A stretch of DNA of 64,000 nucleotides from Pseudonocardiales bacterium (GTDB lineage Bacteria > Actinomycetota > Actinomycetes > Mycobacteriales > Pseudonocardiaceae). The position numbers were made by a program, and so were the translations under genes. Below are positions 17,051 through 24,439 of this stretch, in pieces (the first letter of the stretch is position 1; each line of letters starts with the position of its first letter). The DNA is taken from positions 35,784 through 99,783 of the forward strand of contig JAFAUB010000122.1 in the NCBI GenBank assembly GCA_019243635.1. The letters are read 5' to 3'. Below the pieces are notes generated by a model, which had not been told where the DNA came from, did not search any database, and was given only the letters and a program-made list of their open reading frames with translations.

Positions 17051-18604
17051 CTACTTGCCCTTGCCGGTCAAGGCGACGAGCAGCTGGGCTCCGTCGGGGC
17101 TGCCCCAGCCGGTGCAGGGGTCCCAGCCCGGGGCAGCGGAGTAGAGCCCAAGGCCGCTGACGTCGTTGTTGCCTTCGGTGATGTCGTGGAAGGTGCCTTC
17201 CTCGGGCTGGGAGTACAACAGTGGGTTGAGGAAACCGGACGAGGTGCCGAGCCGCTGGTTGATCAGGGCGATCAGGCCTGCCCATAGCGGGGCCACCGCG
17301 CTGGTCCCGCCGATGGAGAACTCCTGGCCGTCGACCCGGACCAGGTAGCCGGTGGCTGGGTCGGCAGCACCGGCCACATCGGGCACGCCTCGGCCGGTTC
17401 CGGAGATCCCTGCCGCACTCTGCCAGTCCGGGAGGGGAAACACGGCGCTGACACCACCGCCGGTGGAGCCGCCGCCTTCGTTCCACACCACCTCAGAGGT
17501 GATTTTCCCGCCGTTCGCCTGCAGGGTGGTGCCCCCGCAGCCGAGCACGTGGGGGCTGGAGGCGGGGAAGTCCACGTGGGGAGCGCCGTCGGTCACGGAG
17601 TCGGCTGAGCCGTGGTCCCCGGACGCGGCGCAGACCGTGACGCCCAGCCGCGCCGCATCCGCGAAGGCCTGGTCGAAGGAGGTGAGCGCCTGGGGAGTCC
17701 AGTTCGGTTCGGCGGAACCCCAGCTGATGGAGATCACCGACGGTTTGTTCGCGATGTCGTGCACGGCTGTTGTGATGGCGTCCAAAAAACCCTGGTCGGT
17801 GTTGGGAGCGAAGTAGACGACGATGTGCGCGCCGGGGGCGACGGCGCCGGCTACCTCGATATCGAGCATCACCTCGACATCGGCGCTGTTGGGAACGGTG
17901 GGTTTGTTCTGTCCCCCATCGACGGACACAGCTGCCACCTGGGGCAGGGGGATGGCGAACTCCTCGAAGTAGGTCTTCAGGTCGCTGGTTCGGTAGCCAC
18001 CGCCGAGCTCGATGATGGCGATGGTCTGGCCCTGGCCGGTGCCCTGGGTGGGGAAATCGTAGAGCTGGGCCACCTGCGGGGGTGTGAAGGTGGTCTGGGT
18101 CGCTGCGGTGGCCGTGCTGTGTCGGAAATGGGGCCGGGCTGCGGGACGATCATCCAGACCGAAGACGCCCTCGATGACGGGCTCGAGCTCGGCCGGGACG
18201 TGCACCGACCCGCTCCGACCTCGGTAGGCGCCGTCGGCGTGCTCGTAGCGGGTGAGTTCCACGCCGAAGGCGGCACTGAAGGCGCTCACCGTCCCGGACA
18301 GGACGACGCTGCGCCGCGCTGGGTGGGATTCCAGGACGGTCAGATCGTGCGAGCGGGCGAAGGAGGCCACCGCAGCCACATCATCAGGGTGCGCACCATG
18401 AGCCGCCGCGAACTCCTCACGACGCACATAGCTGCGCTCGCCCGGCAGCCGGTCCGCCTGAAGGTCCGCCTCCCCGGCTCGCCGGCGCACGACGACGGTG
18501 ACTGACATGGTCTCCGCGGGGTCCGCGGCGCCCACAGCCCGCGCCCCGGGCATCGGCGCACGCTCACTTCCAGAAAGAGGCACTCGATCACTCGATGTCG
18601 ACAT
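17051..18604 (-). CDS. S53 (sedolisin/kumamolisin-like) peptidase
   Basis: From ATG 18604 (GAGGAGG upstream) a 517-residue protein. Residues about 30-160 match the pro-domain of kumamolisin-type enzymes; the peptidase domain follows. Catalytic residues are visible: E244 and D248 (VEVMLDIEVAG), D330 (AASGDHGS) and S435 (IGGTSAVAPLWAG). The calcium site lies near the end (TFHDITEGNND). There is no signal peptide before the pro-domain. S53 enzymes are acid serine-carboxyl proteases and need removal of the pro-domain. Its place between the precursor and the small peptides suggests leader removal, an unusual role for this family (inference). Confidence 0.9.
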   Translation of the reverse strand: MSTSSDRVPLSGSERAPMPGARAVGAADPAETMSVTVVVRRRAGEADLQADRLPGERSYVRREEFAAAHGAHPDDVAAVASFARSHDLTVLESHPARRSVVLSGTVSAFSAAFGVELTRYEHADGAYRGRSGSVHVPAELEPVIEGVFGLDDRPAARPHFRHSTATAATQTTFTPPQVAQLYDFPTQGTGQGQTIAIIELGGGYRTSDLKTYFEEFAIPLPQVAAVSVDGGQNKPTVPNSADVEVMLDIEVAGAVAPGAHIVVYFAPNTDQGFLDAITTAVHDIANKPSVISISWGSAEPNWTPQALTSFDQAFADAARLGVTVCAASGDHGSADSVTDGAPHVDFPASSPHVLGCGGTTLQANGGKITSEVVWNEGGGSTGGGVSAVFPLPDWQSAAGISGTGRGVPDVAGAADPATGYLVRVDGQEFSIGGTSAVAPLWAGLIALINQRLGTSSGFLNPLLYSQPEEGTFHDITEGNNDVSGLGLYSAAPGWDPCTGWGSPDGAQLLVALTGKGK

Positions 18605-18720
18605 CTCGTTTTCCTCCTCTGATTCTTGCCGGATCCTCTGGCTGGTGGTGATGCCGTCTTCGGGCGGAGCTATGGGGTGGCGACCCCTCTCGTGACATAG
18701 GGGCAGGTCGGCTCGTTCTT

Positions 18721-18924
18721 CTACCGCCGTGTGGAAAAGGTCATCCACGTGTTGAGTTGACTGGCGCGTTGGTCGCAGCCGCTACACGGCTTGATCCCCA
18801 GGGTCGAGGTGGCTCTCTTGATGACGTCGCCCAAGCCGACCGTCTCCTCGCCGATAAACCCGGGCAGACGCACGCGGTACGGCTCCCGTCGGCCGGTGTG
18901 GCCGGTCTCAGGCTCATTGCTCAT
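18721..18924 (-). CDS. small PCSGC-motif peptide (67 aa)
   Basis: ATG 18924 has GGAGG 8 bases upstream. The 67-residue product has an amphipathic middle (VGLGDVIKRATSTLGIKPCS) with C47-S-G-C50 and a conserved-looking tail QLNTWMTF. I recall similar GLGDxIKRxTxxxGIKPCxGC peptides in many bacteria, with no firm function. It lies 116 bases before the S53 peptidase start on the same strand. It could be an accessory redox or metal-binding protein, or a second precursor with few modifiable residues. Confidence 0.65.
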   Translation of the reverse strand: MSNEPETGHTGRREPYRVRLPGFIGEETVGLGDVIKRATSTLGIKPCSGCDQRASQLNTWMTFSTRR

Positions 18925-18975
18925 GCTGTCGCCTCCAAGTGCGTCTCATACCTACTAGGCGCTCGCGGGACCGGA

Positions 18976-19085
18976 CGTGATGTAGAGCAGGCCGCCGACG
19001 AGGTGCCAGTGGTGCTGGTCCTTTTCCGGCGGCCCCTCCCGAACCGGACGTGCCCGGTTTCCGGGCATCCGGATGTGGTTTTCTC
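18976..19085 (-). mobile_element. group II intron 3' remnant (domains V and VI)
   Basis: Read on the minus strand, 19077-19041 folds as a domain V-like hairpin (ATCCGGATGCCC, tetraloop region, GGGCACGTCCGGTTC). It is followed at 19036-18988 by a stem that pairs GGCCGCCG with CGGCGGCC, as domain VI should. The AGC triad position looks altered (ACAT). No reverse transcriptase frame is present. It lies between the 8-Cys peptide and the PCSGC peptide of the RiPP cluster and so appears to be a dead intron remnant. Confidence 0.5.
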
Positions 19086-19247
19086 CTTACCCCGCGGGAT
19101 TCGTACAGTCACGCATTCGACGCCTTCGCCGCCCGTGCTCCCCCACCATGCTGCTTTCCCTCTCGCTTTCGTGTTCAGCTAGGGTGGGCGTCCCAGAGGT
19201 CACTTTCTCCCGAACCTCTGCCCCTGTGGGGACGATCCAGCGCCGAG

Positions 19248-19376
19248 TTAGGCGGTGCACCGTTTCCGGTCATCCAGCTCACGGTAGTAACCGACCAGGC
19301 TCCGGCAGTCGACCAGGTCCCGATACTCGGCCCCATAGGTCTCGACGATGACGTGGTCGTCTAGCCCACGCCCCAC
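19248..19376 (-). CDS. possible small ORF (42 aa)
   Basis: A GTG-started frame gives a protein-like sequence containing VIVETYGAEYRDLVDCRSL and GYYRELDDRKR. Its composition is unlike the shadows around it. No ribosome binding site is seen. It could be a short accessory peptide or the tail of an older gene cut by the intron remnant. The rest of 18925-19408 holds only the intron remnant. Confidence 0.3.
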   Translation of the reverse strand: MGRGLDDHVIVETYGAEYRDLVDCRSLVGYYRELDDRKRCTA

Positions 19377-19408
19377 GCTCGTGGAGAGTAGTCAGGCGAG
19401 TGCCGAGC

Positions 19409-19639
19409 TCAGCTACAGCACCACTGAAAACATTCGCTGTCTCCGCACGTGTACTGAGCCTCCAGCGTGCCGCCACAGTATAAGTCCCACACTTGACCCG
19501 CGAATGCACAGCATCGGACTATACAGTCCTGCGGGCCCACTGCGCTGGTTCCCGAAGACCCCAGCTTCTTTATCGTGCCCGCTCCTGCCGGTACCAGGGC
19601 ACCCTCCGCACTCATGCTAGGCATCGCCTTCGCATCCAT
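19409..19639 (-). CDS. 8-cysteine small peptide, candidate second precursor
   Basis: ATG 19639 has GAGGTGAG 4-6 bases upstream; the frame opens 27 bases after the stop of the PatG-C gene. The 76-residue product has a Cys-free N-terminal half (1-38) and a C-terminal half with eight cysteines at 39, 43, 44, 55, 65, 70, 74 and 75, ending CFQWCCS. The leader/core split and location fit a RiPP precursor. A disulfide-rich peptide is the alternative, since the Cys residues are spread out, unlike the CCSCPCC core at 16162. A longer start (GTG 19648) is possible. Confidence 0.7.
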   Translation of the reverse strand: MDAKAMPSMSAEGALVPAGAGTIKKLGSSGTSAVGPQDCIVRCCAFAGQVWDLYCGGTLEAQYTCGDSECFQWCCS

Positions 19640-19666
19640 TGCGCTCACCTCGTCTTCCGTTTCCGT

Positions 19667-20527
19667 TTAACGTTCGTAGTAGGGTGACAGCTTTGTGATC
19701 AGGAAGGGGAACCTCTCCGTCACGTCGACGCGCGCGAATTGTTTCTCAGTGACATCGGTCTCGCGATGAGTAAAGGAGAAGATCACATCGACGATCTTCC
19801 TGGCTCCACTGAGGCGCGATGGCCGCGCCACTAACTCAGTCAAGGAGCGGTTGCGCCCGAACGACTCGGCCGCGTGTGTGTAAATGATCGGATACCGCAC
19901 CGCCAGGTAGTTGAGCGCTCGGTCCTCATCGCTGCTACCTGTGTTGTCCGCCAGTTGCTGGATCCGGGAGAACAGTTCCTCGGCTACCACTCCGAAGCGC
20001 TCCGCTGAGATCCCCTCGGTCCGAGGAATCGAATTGATCAGCGAATCGACATCGAAGGAGTAGATCTGGTCGAACATCACTAGCGGAACCGTAAGACCAC
20101 CGGACAGCTCCGGCGGTGCCATGGGGCCTCTCGTGCCGATCACAATGTCTACGTCGGTAGCGCGGGGCGCGGGACGCACAGTATCCACCAAGAGGTCGAA
20201 GTCCCCGGGGTCGCGGGGCAGCAACACGCAGCTTTCCAGCTCCTCGACGGTGAATACCCAACACATCTGGCGCGCTAGGTAGCGGTTCGCCCGCTGCGAG
20301 AGAACAGAGTAGACCGTCTCCCGGTCTGTCAGGCCCTCAACCTTCGTGTGCGCGGCTACCTGGGCGAACTCTTTTTCCACCGCCAGGCTCGGAAACCGCG
20401 CCTGGACCCTTCCCAGTGCATACACATAGGAGGGACCGGTCCTCACGGCGGCACCAGCGGGACTGCACGTGCCGCAACCGGGACTGGCACTAGCGACTTC
20501 CGGCGCGTCGCCCTGCGCCTGCTCCAT
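19667..20527 (-). CDS. PatG C-terminal domain protein
   Basis: A 286-residue protein. Its start (YVYALGRVQARFPSLAVEKEFAQ, about residues 34-57) is the conserved opening of the C-terminal domain of cyanobactin PatG. Here it stands alone, without the subtilisin macrocyclase domain. The N-terminus has a Cys-containing stretch (PGCGTCSPAG). ATG 20527 has AGGAGATG 7 bases upstream. Function is not established even in cyanobactin pathways. It is the first gene of the minus-strand RiPP operon, directly before the 8-Cys peptide, which suggests that it serves that peptide or the whole pathway. Confidence 0.75.
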   Translation of the reverse strand: MEQAQGDAPEVASASPGCGTCSPAGAAVRTGPSYVYALGRVQARFPSLAVEKEFAQVAAHTKVEGLTDRETVYSVLSQRANRYLARQMCWVFTVEELESCVLLPRDPGDFDLLVDTVRPAPRATDVDIVIGTRGPMAPPELSGGLTVPLVMFDQIYSFDVDSLINSIPRTEGISAERFGVVAEELFSRIQQLADNTGSSDEDRALNYLAVRYPIIYTHAAESFGRNRSLTELVARPSRLSGARKIVDVIFSFTHRETDVTEKQFARVDVTERFPFLITKLSPYYER

Positions 20528-20689
20528 TATTCATCTCCTGTCTTGAAGGAAGGAACCCGAAGGAAAGATGCCTGAGGTGCAGCTACTAGAGAAGATCGCC
20601 CATCGGAGAGCAGCTCGGCCCTAGTTTTTCCGTCTCCCTCCATGCTCGTCGATGATCTCTGTTCGGGACCTGCTTCATTAGCCTGGACC

Positions 20690-20895
20690 GGCCCCGTCAC
20701 CCCAACGTCGCCGCGACGTAGCCGGCACCCACTACAGGGCGGCGGGCATAGCGCGGGATTGACAGAATATCGGGCAACCGGCCTCCGACCGCCGGCTACT
20801 GAGCAGGGCGGTCATGGGGTGGTGACAAACCGCGCACGAATGCGGGACGCGGCGAACGCGGAGCCGACTTGGCCGAACTTCACGCCGTTGCCATA
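20690..20895 (+). repeat. copy C of a repeated 5' region
   Basis: About 200 bases that align with 23130-23350 (+) and with the upstream region of the SARP gene (25410-25219, -). Shared landmarks are the ATTGAC start, the CGCACGAAT...GGACGC block and an (A)ACTTCAC/ACGTTCAC block. Copy C stops at a threonine aldolase remnant and leads into no gene. The stretch 20528-20690 holds no gene that I can support. Confidence 0.65.
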
Positions 20896-20918
20896 CAGTG
20901 CCTTCGGCGCGTTTCCGC

Positions 20919-21264
20919 TCACCGCGTGTCGCGGAGCACCGCGGCGACCGCGCGCGGCGCGTGGCGGCGGTGTCCACGTCGTGGCGGGTTACCGCCTGGA
21001 CCAGGTCGGGTCCCAGCGCGCCCATCCGGACCCCGTGCTCGGCCTCCAGCCGCTGGCTGAGCCGGGGCGCGTCGGCCAGCCCGAACACCACGATGTTGGT
21101 CTCGACGGTGTCCGGGTCGAGCGTGATGCCGGGTAGCCCGGCGAGGATCGCTGCGTTGGCGCACTCACCGGTGCGCCCAGGCCCTTGGTAAAGTCGATCC
21201 ACGCGGTGTCGAACCCGCGCGCCCACTGCGCGGCCGGCATCCCCGAGGCGACCACGGCATTCAT
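20919..21264 (-). pseudogene. threonine aldolase remnant
   Basis: Pieces in different frames read MPAAQWARGFDTAWIDFTKG (with the PLP-lysine) and then jump to LPGITLDPDTVETNIVVFGL, EHGVRMGALGP and AVLRDTR before the stop. These are the middle and C-terminus of low-specificity L-threonine aldolase; about 90 residues after the active-site lysine are deleted and the N-terminal half is absent. Non-functional. Confidence 0.75.
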
Positions 21265-21404
21265 CAGTCACACCCCGTCCAGGTGGGTGCCCAGATCGAG
21301 TACTCGCCGGGGCCTATGCCGTCACCGTGCGAACTGACATGGTTTCTGTGGGTCCGCGGCGCCCCAGTATGAACGACTCCAATTCTTAAACAGCGCTGCC
21401 GAAC

Positions 21405-23042
21405 TCATCGCTTCGCGTGCCTCCCCTCTCCCGAACGTGCTCGGTCAGCCGGCCGGCGCCACGTTGCCTCGGACAGCTCGTCCCTCGAATGCCAAACGCC
21501 CGTTTCCCACCTGGCGAACTCATCTGTCCAGGTCTGCGCCGAGGCCATGCGGTCGCGAGTGCGGCGGCAGAAGGAGTTCTCGAACCGGAGGATCTCGATT
21601 CCGAGCTCGCCCGGCTGGTACTGGTCGAAGATGCGATGGGTGTCGTCGTAGCCGCCGACACCGGCATGGTCACGGCCGACGACGAAATGGGTACAGCCGA
21701 AGTTCCGTCGTACGAGAGCGTGGAAAACCTCCTCTCGAGGACCGGCGTAGCGCATCCAGGCGGGGTTGGCGACCAGCAGCGGTCGGTCTGCGGGGTGGTA
21801 GTGGGCCAGGAGCGCCTCATAGCAGCGCATGCGCCCGTCGGCGGGGATGCCGTCGTCCCTCTCGCCCACCAGCGGGTGCAGGAGCAGACCGTCCACGCCT
21901 TCCAGTGTCATTTTATGGGCCACTTCATGGGCCACCGTGTGGAGGTACTCATGAGCGCGGTGGACAGGGTTGCGGGTCTGGAAACCGACCATGGTCCGCC
22001 AGCCACGCTCGGCGACTGCCGCCCGCACCTCGCTGGGGGTGAGGTCGTAGGCGGGGAAGGCGGAGGGCGGCCGGACCAGCGCCACCGCCTCGCCGGCCAG
22101 CGCCCAGGGAGCCGAGGAGCGCAGCAGCCGGACTCCCGGATGGGCGTCGTCACGGGTGGCGTAGACCGCTGCCGCCTCTGCTTCGACGTCGGTCCGGAAG
22201 GCACCCGCGGGCTTGAGCAGGCCGACGAGCCGGCCCTGTCGCCGCAGGCCTAGCCACCCGGCCTGATCCGCCGCATGTGCGACATCAGCATCGACCCGAA
22301 GCAGGACCGGCAGCGGGAACGGCGCACCGCCGGCCAGCCGGCCGGTCTCCAGGACAGCGCTGTAGTCGGCCTGGTCCATGAAGCCGAAGAGCGGGCTCAG
22401 CGCGCCGGTGTTGAGCAGGTACAGGTCAGCATGGTCGCGCGCGCTGATGTCCACCCCGGGTGCCTTCAGGGCCAGCCGCAACAACTCGTCTCGCTGCTCG
22501 GCGGCCGGCATACGGTCTACCGCTGGCCGCCGGATGTGGTTCCGCCGCTCCAGCTCACGCAGGATCCTGGCCACGGAGCCTTCCACCGTCTCCTGCTCGG
22601 TATCCACCACCACCTCGGGCTCAGGTGGCGGTTCATCGGAATCGTCGACCGCAGTCGAGTGGGTGATCCCACCGCGCGGTGGCGCGGGGAGCCCCGTCAC
22701 GTCGCGGCGCATGAGCTCCTCCACCGAGCAGCGCACGTGGATCTCGACAAAGCCGGATGCGCGGTCTCGAAGCTCCTCGCGCGCCTCCCGACAAGGCGAG
22801 ACAGCGATCGCGACTCCGCCCTGGCGGGCGATCAGGCGGGCCAGGTAGCCGATGCGCGCGACGTGGGCGTCGCGGTCTCCTGTGACGAGGGCCGGCTTCC
22901 GCGAGAGGTGGGTGCGGACTTCGCCCCCGTCGATCACCTCCGGGCTGCGGCCCAGCGCAGCCAGCTCTTTCCGCAGTCGTTGCGCGATGGTTGACCTGCC
23001 GGCTGCGGAGAGTCCGGTCAACCAGATCACCAGACCATTCAT
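21405..23042 (-). CDS. ATP sulfurylase/APS kinase fusion, altered P-loop
   Basis: A 545-residue protein with an N-terminal APS kinase-like domain and a C-terminal sulfate adenylyltransferase domain. The adenylyltransferase shows QTRNPVHRAHEYL and GRDHAGVG, the expected nucleotide-binding motifs. The kinase P-loop is GLSAAGRST at residues 10-18; the usual sequence is GLSGAGKST, so the catalytic Lys is Arg. The C-terminus also departs from the usual zinc-like FYCxxCG...MASAKTCPH block (here NSFCRRTRDRMASAQTW). It would make APS, with doubtful PAPS formation. It may serve sulfation in secondary metabolism or be a diverging paralogue. The start overlaps no other gene; an AGGGGGA lies 12 bases upstream. 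Confidence 0.8.
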   Translation of the reverse strand: MNGLVIWLTGLSAAGRSTIAQRLRKELAALGRSPEVIDGGEVRTHLSRKPALVTGDRDAHVARIGYLARLIARQGGVAIAVSPCREAREELRDRASGFVEIHVRCSVEELMRRDVTGLPAPPRGGITHSTAVDDSDEPPPEPEVVVDTEQETVEGSVARILRELERRNHIRRPAVDRMPAAEQRDELLRLALKAPGVDISARDHADLYLLNTGALSPLFGFMDQADYSAVLETGRLAGGAPFPLPVLLRVDADVAHAADQAGWLGLRRQGRLVGLLKPAGAFRTDVEAEAAAVYATRDDAHPGVRLLRSSAPWALAGEAVALVRPPSAFPAYDLTPSEVRAAVAERGWRTMVGFQTRNPVHRAHEYLHTVAHEVAHKMTLEGVDGLLLHPLVGERDDGIPADGRMRCYEALLAHYHPADRPLLVANPAWMRYAGPREEVFHALVRRNFGCTHFVVGRDHAGVGGYDDTHRIFDQYQPGELGIEILRFENSFCRRTRDRMASAQTWTDEFARWETGVWHSRDELSEATWRRPADRARSGEGRHAKR

Positions 23043-23129
23043 TCGGTCGTTGTCCCCCTACTCGATGTCATGACTCGCCGTGTCCGCAACGACCCGGACG
23101 TCGGTTCCTTCGTCAGTTTGGGGCAGCCT

Positions 23130-23420
23130 CATCACCTCAACGTCACCGCAGCGTCGCCGCGACGACACCGGCGCCCCGTTACAGGCTGCGGGCGCCGAGC
23201 GGTATTGACGTATACCGGAAAACCGGGCCCCGGTCATCGGCTACCGAACAGGGCCTTTACGGAGCAGCGACACACCGCGCACGAATCCTGGACGCCGCGA
23301 ACACGGGACCGACTCGGCAAACGTTCACGCCGATGAGATTGCGTGGCACAGTCGACGTTCACATACGGGAGAAAGCGGGATGCCGGGGGCGAATGGGGGC
23401 GCATCTCATCCTGCGGTCAA
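23130..23420 (+). repeat. copy B of the repeated 5' region
   Basis: Homologous to the SARP gene upstream region on the other strand: shared blocks include CGACACACCG, CACGAATCCTGGACGC, ACTCGGCAAACGTTCAC, GCGTGGCACAGTCGACGTTCA and ATACGGGAG before an ATG. The likeness runs about 40 bases past the ATG (23380), into what is coding sequence in the SARP gene. This copy is thus the 5' end of a lost SARP gene, now upstream of the Ig-like gene. Two ACGTTCAC boxes, 28 bases apart, are candidate regulator sites. Confidence 0.7.
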
Positions 23421-23454
23421 CGTCTCTTCACCTGGACAGAAAAGGAGTCACGTC

Positions 23455-24216
23455 GTGCGCGAGAACAGGTTCTTGACCCGGCTCTCGTCGGGGGCCCTCG
23501 TGGTCACCGTCACGGCTGGAGGAGTGTTGCTCATCGATGGGGTGTCCCACGCCGCGCCGCCGGCCGCCCCTCAGGCCACGGCCACGACCATTCAGCTGAC
23601 CACCTCCCCGGCTTCCCCGGTCGTCCAGGGCAGCCCCGTGACCCTGACCGCGGCGGTCACCCCGACAACGGCGGCCGGCACCGTACAGTTCAAGGACGGG
23701 ACCTCCGATCTCGGCGGTCCGGTGGTCGCCGGCAACGGCACCGCATCGACCTCCACGTCGACGTTGGCCGTCGGGTCGCACCAGCTGACCTCGGTGTTCA
23801 CCCCCACCAACCCGGCGGCCTACGGCCCGTCGACATCGCAGGTGGTGACCGTCCTGATCACCGCCGCCACCGCGGCAGCGGCCACTACCCGGACGACCAT
23901 CCTCACCCAGTCCACCGGCTCGATCGACCTGCTACCCCTTCCCAAGGTAGAGCTCGCCGCCAAGCTGACCGACGCGGTCACCGGCGAGCCGGTCAGGGCC
24001 CGCAGGATCGACTTCTACGGGGGCGGTCAGGAACTGTGTCAGGCTCCCACCGACATGTACGGTTGGGCACGCTGCTCTGCGGCGGAGAACTTCGGACCGC
24101 AGACTGCCGATGAAGTCGTCGCCGGCTACGACGCCGTCTTCTCCGGTGACCGGGAGTATGACCCGTCCACGCAGCACGCCTCGGCAACGATCGGCACCAA
24201 CCGCTCCCAGCCGTGA
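23455..24216 (+). CDS. secreted Ig-like repeat protein
   Basis: GTG 23455 follows AAAGGAGT by 7 bases and opens a signal peptide (basic MRENRFLTRLSSG, hydrophobic ALVVTVTAGGVLL, AHAAPP-like cleavage site). The mature part has a bacterial Ig-like domain (TTIQLTTSPASPVVQGSPVT ... GTVQFKDG ... VGSHQLTSVFTP) and a second, less regular domain with two Cys (ELCQAP, WARCSA) that may form a disulfide. It ends with a beta-sandwich-like GDREYDPSTQHASATI. Probable cell-surface or secreted structural/adhesive protein of 253 residues. The upstream ATG at 23380 belongs to a repeated element and gives no signal peptide. Confidence 0.75.
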   Translation: MRENRFLTRLSSGALVVTVTAGGVLLIDGVSHAAPPAAPQATATTIQLTTSPASPVVQGSPVTLTAAVTPTTAAGTVQFKDGTSDLGGPVVAGNGTASTSTSTLAVGSHQLTSVFTPTNPAAYGPSTSQVVTVLITAATAAAATTRTTILTQSTGSIDLLPLPKVELAAKLTDAVTGEPVRARRIDFYGGGQELCQAPTDMYGWARCSAAENFGPQTADEVVAGYDAVFSGDREYDPSTQHASATIGTNRSQP

Positions 24217-24439
24217 TGAGGTCAGGCGAGGAGTCCGCGACCCGTTGACGTCGCCGGCGGTGTGGCTGACGGTCACCGAACGCGGCGCTAGGGAGTGGCG
24301 AGGCCGCCGGTGGCGCAGTCCGCTCGGCCGAGCATGTCGGGTGCGCGGTGTGCGCCGATGCCGGCGGCCTCGTGTGGAGCAGGCGACCGCAGGCGGCCCG
24401 GAACGAGTGGGGTCGCCTGCCCCCAGCCGGATGGCTTGC

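Noticed and set aside
7986..20527. Thiopeptide or lanthipeptide cluster
   Set aside because: No LanB-type dehydratase, no pyridine-forming enzyme and no LanC are present, and the core lacks the usual thiopeptide Ser-Cys spacing.
17051..20527. Classical cyanobactin cluster
   Set aside because: Only the PatG C-terminal domain is present; PatA/PatG subtilisin domains and a PatE-like precursor are missing.
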